Below are positions 16,430 to 24,700 of a stretch of DNA of 64,000 nucleotides, piece by piece (position 1 is the stretch's first letter; each line of letters starts with the position of its first letter). Below the pieces are notes generated by a model. It was not told where the DNA came from, ran no database searches, and saw only the letters and a program-made list of their open reading frames with translations. The DNA comes from Actinomadura macrotermitis. GTDB taxonomy: Bacteria > Actinomycetota > Actinomycetes > Streptosporangiales > Streptosporangiaceae. The DNA lies in the NCBI RefSeq assembly GCF_009604375.1, contig NZ_WEGH01000005.1, positions 1 through 64,000 of the forward strand, written 5' to 3'. The translations under genes and the position numbers were made by a program.

Positions 16430-17368
16430 ATGACGCGATCCACCTCCACTACGGGCTTCACCACGGGCCGGCTGCTGGCCGGCTCGCTGCTCGGCGCCGC
16501 CGCGGCCCGCGCGGCCTACGCCGGGCTGACCCGGCGTCCCCCCGGCCTGAACGGGACGCCCGGGGAGCAGCTGTGGGGCCGCACCAACCACCGCGGCGAG
16601 CCGGTCACGCTGCTGGAGGGCCCGGCGTTCGTCGCGGGCGCCGCCGCCGGCGGGCTGCTCGCCCCGGGCCTGTCCGGCCGCACCCGCGCCGCCGCGCTGC
16701 TGGCGGGCACCGTGCCCGGCCTGCTCGGCGGTTACGACGACCTGTCGGGCTCGGCGGACTCGCGCGGCTTCAAGGGCCACCTCGGCGCGCTCGCCCGCGG
16801 CGAGGTGACGACCGGCGCGGTGAAGATCCTCGGCATCGGCGCGGCCGGCCTCGCCGCCGCCGCGATCGCCGGGTCGCCCGCGCCGACCCGGCCCGGCCGG
16901 GTGTTCGACATCCTGCTCAACGGCGCGCTGATCGCGGGCTCGGCGAACCTGATGAACCTGTTCGACCTGCGGCCCGGCCGGGCCATCAAGGTCGGGCTGA
17001 TCACCGGCGGCCCGCTCGCGCTCACCGCCGCCGGACCGGCCGGCGCGGCGTCCGCGGTGGTCGCCGCGCCGCTCGGCGCCGCCGCCGCGCTGCTGCCCAC
17101 CGACCTCGCCGAGCGCGCGATGCTCGGCGACACCGGCGCCAACGCGCTCGGCGCGCTGCTCGGCCTGGCCGCCTCCCGGCTCGGGCGCGGCCCGCGGCTG
17201 GCGGCGCTGGCGGGCGTCGCCGGGCTGAACGCCGCCAGCGAGTTCGTCTCCTTCACCAAGGTCATCCAGCGCACGCCGGTGCTGCACCGGCTCGACATGC
17301 TGGGGCGCCGGCCGGTCGCCGCCGCGCCCGCGCCCGCTCCCGCCGCGGCGCCCGAACCGGCCGTCTGA
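16430..17368 (+). CDS. MraY/WecA-like membrane phosphoglycosyl transferase, divergent
   Basis: This 312-residue polytopic membrane protein resembles the glycosyltransferase-4 (MraY/WecA) family. It has GLLGGYDDLSGS, the Asp-rich loop after the second helices, then NLMNLFDLRPGRA and MLGDTGANALGALLG. These correspond to the NALNLTDGLDGL and GDSGS motifs of true members but are altered. It may transfer a sugar phosphate to a lipid carrier or be a non-catalytic relative. It lies 7 nt after steB and before murJ, inside an envelope gene block. The C-terminus is an Ala/Pro tail. Confidence 0.78.
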   Translation: MTRSTSTTGFTTGRLLAGSLLGAAAARAAYAGLTRRPPGLNGTPGEQLWGRTNHRGEPVTLLEGPAFVAGAAAGGLLAPGLSGRTRAAALLAGTVPGLLGGYDDLSGSADSRGFKGHLGALARGEVTTGAVKILGIGAAGLAAAAIAGSPAPTRPGRVFDILLNGALIAGSANLMNLFDLRPGRAIKVGLITGGPLALTAAGPAGAASAVVAAPLGAAAALLPTDLAERAMLGDTGANALGALLGLAASRLGRGPRLAALAGVAGLNAASEFVSFTKVIQRTPVLHRLDMLGRRPVAAAPAPAPAAAPEPAV

Positions 17369-17395
17369 ACTCCCCGGAGAGCCCCGCCCATCACC

Positions 17396-19009
17396 GTGTC
17401 CTCACGCCTTCGCCGCCTCACCGGCGGCCTCGCGGGCGCCGCCGTCGTCATCGGGATCATCACCGTGCTGTCCCGGCTGGCGGGGTTCGGCCGCACCTAC
17501 GTCTTCTCCCAGACCGTCACCACCTCCTGCCTCAGCCAGGCCTACTTCACCTCCACCCAGCTGCCGAGCATCGTGTACGAGATCGTCGCGGGCGGCGCCC
17601 TGGCCAGCATGGTGGTGCCGGTGCTGGCCGGGCCCGCCGAGCGCGGCGACCGCGCGCAGGTCCGCGCGATCGCCTCGGCGCTGGTCACCTGGGTGGTGCT
17701 GCTGATGGCGCCGCTCGCGCTGGCGATGGCGCTGCTGGCCCGGCCGATCATGGAGCTGCTGGTCGGCGACGACCTGTCGGGCTGCGCGCGCGAGGGCATC
17801 GTGGCGGTCGGCGCGCGCATGACGGCGATCATGGCGCCGCAGATGGTCATGTACGGGCTGGCCGTGGTGCTGTACGGGCTGCTGCAGTCGCACCGCCGGT
17901 TCGTCGCGCCCGCCCTGGCGCCGCTGATGTCCAGCCTGGTCGTCATCGCCGCCTACCTGGTCTACGCGCCCCTCGGCCGCGGCCACGAGAACGACCTGGC
18001 GCACCTGCCCCTGGACGCCGAGCTGACGCTGGCGGTCGGCACCGCGCTCGGCGGCGTCGCGATGGCCCTCACCGCCGGCGTCGCCGCCTGGCGGCTGCGG
18101 CTCGGCCTGCGGCCCGCGCTGTCCTTCCCGCCGGGCGTGGCGCGCCGGGTGCGGCGCCTGGCCGCCGCGGGCCTGGCCACCGTCGTCGCCCAGCAGCTGT
18201 CGGCGCTGCTGGTGGTGCGGCTCAGCTACGCCGGCACCGGCGGCGCCCTCGCCAACTACCAGTACGCCTGGGCGATCTACCTGCTGCCGTGGGCGATCCT
18301 GGCGGTGCCGATCGCCACCAGCGCGTTCCCGCTGCTGTCGGCGCGCGCCGCGGCGGAGGAGACCGCCGAGTTCGACCGGATCACCGCCGCCACCACCCGC
18401 GCGGTGATCCTGGTGTCGTGCGCGGGCGCCGCCGTCCTCGCCGCCGTCGCGCCGCCGGTCGCCGGGGTGTTCAACCCCGGCGACGCGGGCCAGCAGGAGG
18501 TGCTGTCCCGCGCGGTGCTGGCGTTCGCGCCCGGCCTGCTCGGGTACGGGCTGGTCGCCCATCTCGGCCGGGTGCTGTTCGCCTGCCGGCGCGGCCGGAT
18601 GGGCGCGCTCGCCGTCGTCGCGGGCTGGCTGGTGGTCATGGCCGCCGACCTCGCGCTGGTCGCGGCGGTGGACCGGCCGTGGGTGGTGGCCGCGCTCGGC
18701 CTCGGCAACACCGCCGGCATGACCGTCGCCGGGGTGCTGCTCCTGGCCACCCTGGTCCGGGCGCGGGGCCGCGCGGCGGTGCGCGGGGTGCCGCGGGTGC
18801 TCCTCGCCGGGCTCGCGGGCGGCCTGGCGGGCGGCGCCGCCGGGTACGGCGTCACGGCGCTGCTCGGCACCGGCGGGCAGCTGCGCGACATCGGCGTCGC
18901 GGCGCTCGCCGCGCTCGCGGCCGGCGCGGTGTTCGTGCTGGTCGCCTATTCGATCGACGGCCGGGACCTGCGGGCCGTCCTCAGCCGGAGGGTCACACGC
19001 GATGCCTGA
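17396..19009 (+). CDS. murJ: MurJ-like lipid flippase
   Basis: This 537-residue MurJ/MviN protein of the MOP superfamily has about 14 membrane helices. The N-terminal part carries the family block VLSRLAGFGRTYVFSQ, then QLPSIVYEIVAGGALASMVVPVLAG. MurJ flips lipid-linked peptidoglycan precursors. Actinobacteria usually have another, larger MurJ elsewhere with a kinase-like domain, so this is probably the paralogue that accompanies SteA/SteB. GTG 17396 was chosen as the first possible start after the MraY-like gene. It overlaps the next glycosyltransferase by 8 nt. Confidence 0.88.
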   Translation: MSSRLRRLTGGLAGAAVVIGIITVLSRLAGFGRTYVFSQTVTTSCLSQAYFTSTQLPSIVYEIVAGGALASMVVPVLAGPAERGDRAQVRAIASALVTWVVLLMAPLALAMALLARPIMELLVGDDLSGCAREGIVAVGARMTAIMAPQMVMYGLAVVLYGLLQSHRRFVAPALAPLMSSLVVIAAYLVYAPLGRGHENDLAHLPLDAELTLAVGTALGGVAMALTAGVAAWRLRLGLRPALSFPPGVARRVRRLAAAGLATVVAQQLSALLVVRLSYAGTGGALANYQYAWAIYLLPWAILAVPIATSAFPLLSARAAAEETAEFDRITAATTRAVILVSCAGAAVLAAVAPPVAGVFNPGDAGQQEVLSRAVLAFAPGLLGYGLVAHLGRVLFACRRGRMGALAVVAGWLVVMAADLALVAAVDRPWVVAALGLGNTAGMTVAGVLLLATLVRARGRAAVRGVPRVLLAGLAGGLAGGAAGYGVTALLGTGGQLRDIGVAALAALAAGAVFVLVAYSIDGRDLRAVLSRRVTRDA

Positions 19010-20216
19010 CGAACGCACCGACGAACTGAACGGCCTGCGGGTGGCGCTGGTGCTCGGCACCAGCGCCGGAGGCGTCGGCCGGCACGTCCGGTCGGTCGCG
19101 GCCGGGCTCGCCGCGCGCGGCGCCCGGGTCGTGGTGTGCGGGCCCGCCGCGACCGAGGAGCTGTTCGGCTTCACCGCGGCCGGCGCCCGGTTCGCCGAGG
19201 TGGACCTGGCCGACCGGCCCCGCCCGGCGCGCGACGCCAAGGCCGTCGCCCGGCTGCGCACGCTGCTGCGCGACGCCGACGTGGCGCACGCGCACGGGCT
19301 GCGCGCGGGCGCCCTCGCCGTCGCCGCGTGCGCCCGCCTCGCGCCCGGCCCGCTGCGCGTGGGACGGGGCGCCACGCCGGTGGTGGTCACCCTGCACAAC
19401 GCCGTCATCGCGGGCGGGAGGACCGCCGCGGTGTACGGGGCGCTGGAACGCGTCGTCGCGGCCGGCGCCACCCGGGTCCTCGGCGTCTCGCCCGACCTGG
19501 TGGAGCGGATGCGCTCCCTCGGCGCCCGCTCGGCCGGGCTCGCGCTCGTCCCGGCGCCCGCGCCGCGCACCCAGCCCGGTCCGGCCGCCCGCGCCGACCT
19601 GCGCGCCGAGCTCGGCGTGGGGGACCGGCCGCTGATCATCACCGTCGGGCGGCTGGCCGACCAGAAGGGACTGCCGACGCTGCTGGACGCGGCCGCCGGG
19701 TGGGGCCGCCGCGATCCGGCGCCGCTGGTGGCGATCGTCGGCGACGGCCCGCTGCACGACCCGCTGGCCGCCCGGATCGAGGCCGAGGACCTGCCGGTGC
19801 GGCTGCTCGGCCGCCGCTCCGACGTCCCGGCGCTGCTCACCGCCGCCGACATCGCGGTGGTGCCGAGCGTGTGGGAGGGGCAGCCGCTGATCGTCCAGGA
19901 GATCCTGCGCGCGGGCCGCCCGCTGGTGGCCACCCGCGTCGGCGGCATCCCGGTCATGGTCGGCGCGGACGGGCCCGTGCCGGCGGAGGGGGCGGGGCTG
20001 CGCGGACCCGAGTGCGAGGCCGCGCTGCTGGTGCCGCCCGGCGACGCCGGGGCGCTGGAGCGGGCCGTCGGCCGCGTGCTGGACGACCCGGCGCTCGCCG
20101 TCCGGCTCGGCGCGGCCGCCGCGCAGCGCGCCGCCGGGCTGCCGACCGAGGCCGGCGCCGTCGACCAGCTCGCGGACCTCTACCTGGAACTGAAGCGCGG
20201 GCACGACCGGCCTTAG
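19002..20216 (+). CDS. GT4 family glycosyltransferase
   Basis: This 404-residue GT-B fold glycosyltransferase has an N-terminal acceptor domain starting VALVLGTSAGGVGRHV. The C-terminal donor domain has TVGRLADQKGLPTLLDA, VGDGPLHDPL, and the E-x7-E motif in SVWEGQPLIVQEILRAGRPL near residues 290-309. Predicted to use a nucleotide sugar in envelope glycan or glycolipid synthesis; the acceptor is unknown. It overlaps murJ by 8 nt and is the last gene of the 10.4-20.2 kb block. Confidence 0.88.
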   Translation: MPDERTDELNGLRVALVLGTSAGGVGRHVRSVAAGLAARGARVVVCGPAATEELFGFTAAGARFAEVDLADRPRPARDAKAVARLRTLLRDADVAHAHGLRAGALAVAACARLAPGPLRVGRGATPVVVTLHNAVIAGGRTAAVYGALERVVAAGATRVLGVSPDLVERMRSLGARSAGLALVPAPAPRTQPGPAARADLRAELGVGDRPLIITVGRLADQKGLPTLLDAAAGWGRRDPAPLVAIVGDGPLHDPLAARIEAEDLPVRLLGRRSDVPALLTAADIAVVPSVWEGQPLIVQEILRAGRPLVATRVGGIPVMVGADGPVPAEGAGLRGPECEAALLVPPGDAGALERAVGRVLDDPALAVRLGAAAAQRAAGLPTEAGAVDQLADLYLELKRGHDRP

Positions 20217-20269
20217 ATGCCGTCGGCGGGCGGTCGGTTCGGACGAAACTAAAGAAATTCGCGGTGAGG

Positions 20270-20295
20270 GGAACCGTTCGCGGGGCCGGGGCGTT
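20270..20295 (+). promoter_or_regulatory. Candidate ECF/SigR-type promoter of terC
   Basis: GGAAC at 20270-20274, 18 bp, then GTT at 20293-20295 preceded by C. This fits the GGAAY-N18-CGTT pattern of SigR-like (thiol-oxidative stress) and related ECF sigma factors. The predicted start at about 20302 is immediately before the first riboswitch stem. It is a pattern match only. Confidence 0.5.
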
Positions 20296-20304
20296 CAAGT
20301 AGGT

Positions 20305-20404
20305 GAGTGGAGGGGAGTATCCCCCAACAGCGATTCCGTCAATACGTCCGGTCCGTACCGGTCCGGGATCGCCGGCCCGAACCGGGCGGGAGAGACCTCC
20401 GCGG
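20305..20404 (+). ncRNA. yybP-ykoY manganese riboswitch
   Basis: The leader of terC has the hallmarks of a yybP-ykoY riboswitch. A closing stem pairs GTGGAGG (20307-20313) with CCTCCGC (20396-20402). The conserved GGGGAGTA block at 20312-20319 and GAGACCTCC at 20392-20400 occupy the two Mn-binding legs, and two internal hairpins lie between. Members of this class sense Mn2+ and turn on Mn exporters. The terC ribosome binding site (GGAGG, 20423-20427) lies 20 nt downstream, so control of translation initiation is plausible. Confidence 0.82.
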
Positions 20405-20433
20405 CGCACGAATCACGCCGTCGGAGGTACGTT

Positions 20434-21429
20434 TTGCACGTCTCCCCATGGGTGTGGGCCCTGACGATCGCCGGGATCCTCACCGTCATCCTCGTCGACC
20501 TGCTGGTCATCCACCGCAACGACACCCGCGAGTTCACCACCCGCCGCGCCGCGTTCTGGTCCGCGGTCTACATCGGCCTCGCCGTCGCGTTCGGCCTCGG
20601 CGTCTGGGCGTTCTGGGACGGAGAGCACGCCGCGCAGTACTTCGGCGGCTTCGTCACCGAGAAGAGCCTGAGCGTCGACAACCTCTTCGTCTTCATGGTG
20701 ATCCTGGCGCGGTTCTCGGTGCCCAAGCACGCCCAGCACACCGTGCTGATGGCCGGCATCATCGTCGCGCTGGTGCTGCGCGGGGCGTTCATCGCCGTCG
20801 GCGCCGCCGCGATCTCCACCTTCACCTGGGTGTTCTTCATCTTCGGCGGCATCCTCATCTGGACCGCGATCGGCCTCGTCCGCGGCGGCGACGACGATGA
20901 GTTCAAGGAGAACTTCCTGCTCCGCTGGGTCCGCCGCGTCGTGCCGACCACCGAGGACTACACCGGCAACCGGGTCGTGGTGCGGCGCGGGCACCGGCTG
21001 GTGGCCACCCCGCTGCTCATCGTCATGATCGCCATCGGCTCCACCGACGTGCTGTTCGCGCTGGACTCCATCCCGGCGATCTTCGGGCTGACCACCGAGC
21101 CCTACCTGGTCTTCACTGCCAACGCGTTCGCCCTGATGGGCCTGGTCCAGCTGTACTTCCTGCTGGACGGCCTGACCGACCGGCTCGTCTACCTCGGCCA
21201 CGGCCTGTCGTTCATCCTCGGCTTCATCGGCCTGAAGCTCATCTTCCACGCCCTGCACGAGTACGGCGTGCACTGGGCGCCCGAGGTGCCGATCTGGGTC
21301 TCCCTGGCGGTCATCGCCGGGACGCTCACCGCCACCACCGTCGCCAGCCTCGCCTCGTCCAAGCGGCCCGCCGGCGCCGAGGGCGCTGACCAGGCAGAAC
21401 GCGCCGCGGCCGGTGCGGGGGAGAAGTGA
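20434..21429 (+). CDS. terC: TerC family membrane protein, probable Mn2+ exporter
   Basis: This 331-residue TerC/Alx family protein has about seven to nine membrane helices. Acidic intramembrane residues are in FGGFVTEKSLSVDNLFVFMV and in the signature STDVLFALDSIPAIFGLT. Both are conserved in the family and thought to bind metal. Recent work on the family supports Mn2+ export, sometimes at the secretion machinery. The upstream Mn riboswitch here agrees. It starts at TTG 20434 with GGAGG six bases before it; this is a weak start codon, which may help riboswitch control. The C-terminal tail is a charged Ala/Glu stretch. Confidence 0.9.
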   Translation: MHVSPWVWALTIAGILTVILVDLLVIHRNDTREFTTRRAAFWSAVYIGLAVAFGLGVWAFWDGEHAAQYFGGFVTEKSLSVDNLFVFMVILARFSVPKHAQHTVLMAGIIVALVLRGAFIAVGAAAISTFTWVFFIFGGILIWTAIGLVRGGDDDEFKENFLLRWVRRVVPTTEDYTGNRVVVRRGHRLVATPLLIVMIAIGSTDVLFALDSIPAIFGLTTEPYLVFTANAFALMGLVQLYFLLDGLTDRLVYLGHGLSFILGFIGLKLIFHALHEYGVHWAPEVPIWVSLAVIAGTLTATTVASLASSKRPAGAEGADQAERAAAGAGEK

Positions 21430-21455
21430 GACCCGGGTCACTGCAGCGCCGAACC

Positions 21456-21472
21456 AGAATGCTGTTCTAGAA
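21456..21472. promoter_or_regulatory. Candidate TetR-type operator upstream of acyl-CoA dehydrogenase
   Basis: AGAAT-GCT-GTTCT at 21456-21468 is an imperfect dyad. It overlaps the perfect palindrome TTCTAGAA at 21465-21472. It resembles, but does not match exactly, the AGAAC..GTTCT sites of KstR-type lipid regulators. It lies 35 bp before the start codon. Confidence 0.35.
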
Positions 21473-21506
21473 TCCCGGTCAACAGCGGTCTGAGAGAAGG
21501 TGACGC

Positions 21507-23702
21507 ATGGCCATCGGGCTCACCGAAGAGCATGAGGCACTCGCCGAGTCGGTACGCGGGTTCGCCGAGCGCAACATTTCCGCGACGGTCCTCCGGGCCG
21601 CCCTCGAGGCGGACCAGGAGAGCAGGCCCGCCTTCTGGCCGGCCCTCGCCGAGCAGGGCCTGCTCGGCCTGCACCTCGCCGAGGAGCAGGGCGGGCAGGG
21701 GTACGGCCTGCTGGAACTGGCCGTGGTGGTGGAGGAGCTCGGCCGCGTCGCGGCGCCGGGCCCGTTCCTGCCGACCGTCCTCGCCAGCACGGTCGTGAAC
21801 GCCTCCAGCAACGCCAAGGCGCGCGCGGAACTGCTGCCGGTGCTGGCCGACGGCTCCAGGACCGGCGCGGTCGCCCTCGCCTCCGGGCTCACCGGCACCC
21901 GCGACGGCGCCTCGCTGGTCGTCACCGGCACCGCCGAGCCGGTGCTCGGCGCCTCGCTCGCCGACGTGCTCGTGCTGCCCGTCCAGGTCGGCGAAGCCAC
22001 CGAGTGGGTCGCGGTCGACGCCGCCGGCCTCACCGTCACCGCGGTGGAGAGCCTGGACCGGGTCCGCCGCGTCGCCAAGGTCGAGGCGGCCGGCGTCGCG
22101 GTCGACGCCGACCGGGTGCTGGACGGCCTCACCACCGGCCAGGTCCGCGACCTGGCCGCGGCGCTGTTCGGCGCCGAGGCGGCGGGCCTCAGCGGCTGGC
22201 TGGTCACCACCGCCGCCGAGTACGCCAAGGTCCGCGAGCAGTTCGGCCGCCCGATCGGGCAGTTCCAGGGCGTCAAGCACAAGGCCGCCCGGATGCTCAT
22301 CGCCGCCGAGCAGGCCCGCGCCGCCGCCTGGGACGCCGCCCGCGCCCTGGACGAGGGCGCCGGCGACGCCGGGTTCGCCGCGGCGGTGTCGGCGGTCATC
22401 GCCGGCGACGCCGCCGTGCAGACCGCCCGCGACGCCATCCAGATCCTCGGCGGCATCGGCTTCACCTGGGAGCACGACGCGCACATCTACCTGCGCCGCG
22501 CCCTCACCCTGCGGGCCCTGCTCGGCTCGGCCAAGGAGTGGGCGGCCACCGTCGCCGGCGAGGCCCTGGCCGGGCGCCGCCGCCAGGTGGAGCTGGAACT
22601 CGACGACGACACCCAGCCGCTGCGCGAGCGCATCCGCGCCGAGGTGGCCGAGCTCGCCGCGGTCGAGGACCGCAACGAGCTCAACACCCGGATGGGCGAC
22701 GAGGGCTGGACCGTCCCGCACTTCCCTAAGCCCTGGGGCCGGGGCGCCGGGCCGGTCGAGCAGATCCTCATCCAGCAGGAGATGAAGGCCGCCAAGGTCA
22801 AGGCGCCCAACCTGGTGATCGGCGCGTGGCTGGTGCCCTCGCTGGTCCGCTACGGCACCGAGGAGCAGAAGGAGCGCTTCCTGCGCCCGACGCTGCGCGG
22901 CCAGATGGTGTGGTGCCAGCTGTTCTCCGAGCCCGGCGCGGGCTCGGACCTGGCCTCGCTGTCGATGAAGGCCGAGCGGGTCGAGGGCGGCTGGCGGCTC
23001 ACCGGCCAGAAGATCTGGACGTCGGTCGCGCAGTTCGCCCAGTGGGGCTTCTGCATCGCCCGCACCAACCCGACCGCGGCCAAGCACGACGGCATCACCT
23101 ACTTCCTGGTCGACATGAAGGCCGAGGGCGTGGACGTGCGCCCGCTGAAGGAGCTGACCGGCGAGGCCATCTTCAACGAGGTGTTCCTCGACGGCGTCTT
23201 CGTGCCCGACGACTGCGTGGTCGGCGAGGTCGACCAGGGCTGGCAGGTCGCCCGCAACACCCTGTCCAACGAGCGGGTGTCGCTGTCGACCGGCGGCGGC
23301 CTCGGCATGGGCGTGCCCGAGCTGCTGGACTTCCTCAAGGGCCGCGAGCTGGACCCGGTCGCGACCGCCGAGGTCGGCAGGCTCGTCGCGCAGGGCCAGT
23401 CCATCGACCTGCTCGGCCTGCGCACCACGCTGAAGCAGCTGAACGGCGTCGAGCCGGGCGCCGAGGCGAGCGTGCGCAAGCTGCTCGGCGTGCAGTTCAA
23501 CCAGGACGTCGCCGACTACTGCTGGGCGGCGCAGGGCGCGGCGGCCACCACCGAGGTGACGATGGCCGAGAGCGGCATCATCGCCCGCGCCATGCTGTTC
23601 AGCCGCGCGATGACGATCTACGGCGGCACCACCGAGGTGCAGCTGAACATCATCGGCGAGCGGCTGCTCGGCCTGCCCCGCGACCCCGAGCCGGGCAAGT
23701 AG
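21507..23702 (+). CDS. Fused two-domain acyl-CoA dehydrogenase (FadE34-like)
   Basis: At 731 residues this is about twice a normal acyl-CoA dehydrogenase. Residues 1-370 form one ACAD unit. It keeps REQFGRPIGQFQGVKHKAAR and the C-terminal DAIQILGGIGFTWEHDAH block but lacks a clear SEPxxGSD loop. Residues 375-731 form a second unit. It has CQLFSEPGAGSDLASL and YGGTTEVQLNIIGERLLGLP but lacks the REQFGRP arginine block. The halves complement each other as in FadE34/ChsE-type enzymes that oxidise steroid side-chain CoA esters. A flavoprotein role in sterol or branched acyl-CoA degradation is therefore inferred. AGAAGG precedes ATG 21507. A strong hairpin follows. Confidence 0.87.
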   Translation: MAIGLTEEHEALAESVRGFAERNISATVLRAALEADQESRPAFWPALAEQGLLGLHLAEEQGGQGYGLLELAVVVEELGRVAAPGPFLPTVLASTVVNASSNAKARAELLPVLADGSRTGAVALASGLTGTRDGASLVVTGTAEPVLGASLADVLVLPVQVGEATEWVAVDAAGLTVTAVESLDRVRRVAKVEAAGVAVDADRVLDGLTTGQVRDLAAALFGAEAAGLSGWLVTTAAEYAKVREQFGRPIGQFQGVKHKAARMLIAAEQARAAAWDAARALDEGAGDAGFAAAVSAVIAGDAAVQTARDAIQILGGIGFTWEHDAHIYLRRALTLRALLGSAKEWAATVAGEALAGRRRQVELELDDDTQPLRERIRAEVAELAAVEDRNELNTRMGDEGWTVPHFPKPWGRGAGPVEQILIQQEMKAAKVKAPNLVIGAWLVPSLVRYGTEEQKERFLRPTLRGQMVWCQLFSEPGAGSDLASLSMKAERVEGGWRLTGQKIWTSVAQFAQWGFCIARTNPTAAKHDGITYFLVDMKAEGVDVRPLKELTGEAIFNEVFLDGVFVPDDCVVGEVDQGWQVARNTLSNERVSLSTGGGLGMGVPELLDFLKGRELDPVATAEVGRLVAQGQSIDLLGLRTTLKQLNGVEPGAEASVRKLLGVQFNQDVADYCWAAQGAAATTEVTMAESGIIARAMLFSRAMTIYGGTTEVQLNIIGERLLGLPRDPEPGK

Positions 23703-23708
23703 CCGCCT

Positions 23709-23745
23709 CGCGCGGGCGTCCCGGACACGCCGGGACGCCCGCGCG
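23709..23745 (+). terminator. Terminator hairpin, 16-bp perfect stem
   Basis: CGCGCGGGCGTCCCGG at 23709-23724 pairs perfectly with 23730-23745 around a 5-nt ACACG loop, directly after the acyl-CoA dehydrogenase stop. There is no T-tract. Confidence 0.8.
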
Positions 23746-23755
23746 GCGTGATCAC

Positions 23756-23770
23756 TAGGCTGGCGGCATG
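23756..23770 (+). promoter_or_regulatory. -10 element of a probable leaderless transcript
   Basis: TAGGCT at 23756-23761, six bases, then ATG 23768. This is the spacing expected if transcription starts at the A of the start codon. No good ribosome binding site is present. Confidence 0.4.
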
Positions 23771-24700
23771 GCCGAACGACGAGAGCTCTCCGACGCCGCG
23801 ATCACCGAGCTGATGTCCCGCCTGGCGTCCCTGGAGCGGCCCTGGACCGCGGAGCGGGTCGCCGCCCACCTGGGCTGGACGGTCCTGTCCCAAAGCGGCA
23901 CCGGGGCCACGTTCGACTGCGGCCTCGGCGACGCGAGCGGCTGCCCCGGGTTCGCCGACCTGGCCGAGGACGGCACCGCGTCCCGCGTCGTGGCGCGGGT
24001 GTCGGTCGCCGACCCGCCGAACACCGCCGACCCCGACGGGACCCGCGACGCCTTCGCCCGGCTCACCGCGCTCGCCACCGGCGTGCTCGGCGAGCCCGCC
24101 GAACGGATCCATCAGGGGATCGCGCAGGTGCGGTGGCACATCGGCGACACCACGATCCGGGCCATCCGCTCGGCACGCTCGGTGAACGCCGACCTCATGG
24201 CGACCGCCGAACTCGCCGAACGTCCGCCGCGCGTGCGCACCGCCACCGAGATCGCCGGCCTGATCGGCGCGGTCCGGGCGCTCGGCCTGGACTGGGGAGA
24301 GGACGAGGCGGACCTGCTGGCCGCCCGCCTGGCCTGGAAGAAGGAGGACACCTACGCCGGCCACGCCTCCTTCGACAGCGGCCTCGGCATGCTCACCGGC
24401 GGCCTGCAGTTCAAGGACGGCCGCCTGGTGCGCATGACCATGCACGCCTGCACCTGGGCCGGGGACGAGGGCAGGCTCAGCCGGGCGTTCGTCCAGGACG
24501 CCTTCGCGCACTCGGTGCACGCGGTGGGCGTGGCGCTCGGCCCGCCGACCCGGCGCGTCCACGGGGAGGACCCCGAGGTGCGCTGGCGCGGCGAGACGAT
24601 GACCGTCATGGTCCGGCGCGCCCCACGGCACACGTCCCTGGTGTTCGCGACCAACGCTTATGTGGACCGGCTCGACTGGCTGGAGGAGAACGGACCGTGA
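23768..24700 (+). CDS. Duplicated DUF6301-like protein
   Basis: The function is unknown. The 310-residue soluble protein consists of two related halves. Residues 90-150 and 243-305 can be aligned on the pattern DAFA..x..LG.P..R.H....VRW, followed by a beta strand and a variable end. The sequence resembles actinobacterial DUF6301 proteins, which are often small multi-copy genes; this assignment is from memory of the family style and is tentative. The last four bases overlap the GTG start of the next gene, so the pair is co-translated. Confidence 0.72.
   Translation: MAERRELSDAAITELMSRLASLERPWTAERVAAHLGWTVLSQSGTGATFDCGLGDASGCPGFADLAEDGTASRVVARVSVADPPNTADPDGTRDAFARLTALATGVLGEPAERIHQGIAQVRWHIGDTTIRAIRSARSVNADLMATAELAERPPRVRTATEIAGLIGAVRALGLDWGEDEADLLAARLAWKKEDTYAGHASFDSGLGMLTGGLQFKDGRLVRMTMHACTWAGDEGRLSRAFVQDAFAHSVHAVGVALGPPTRRVHGEDPEVRWRGETMTVMVRRAPRHTSLVFATNAYVDRLDWLEENGP

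Noticed and set aside
15043..18180. Overlapping minus-strand frames across steA-murJ
   Set aside because: Low-complexity Arg/Pro/Ala/Gly shadows with no domains; the plus strand is a conserved gene block.
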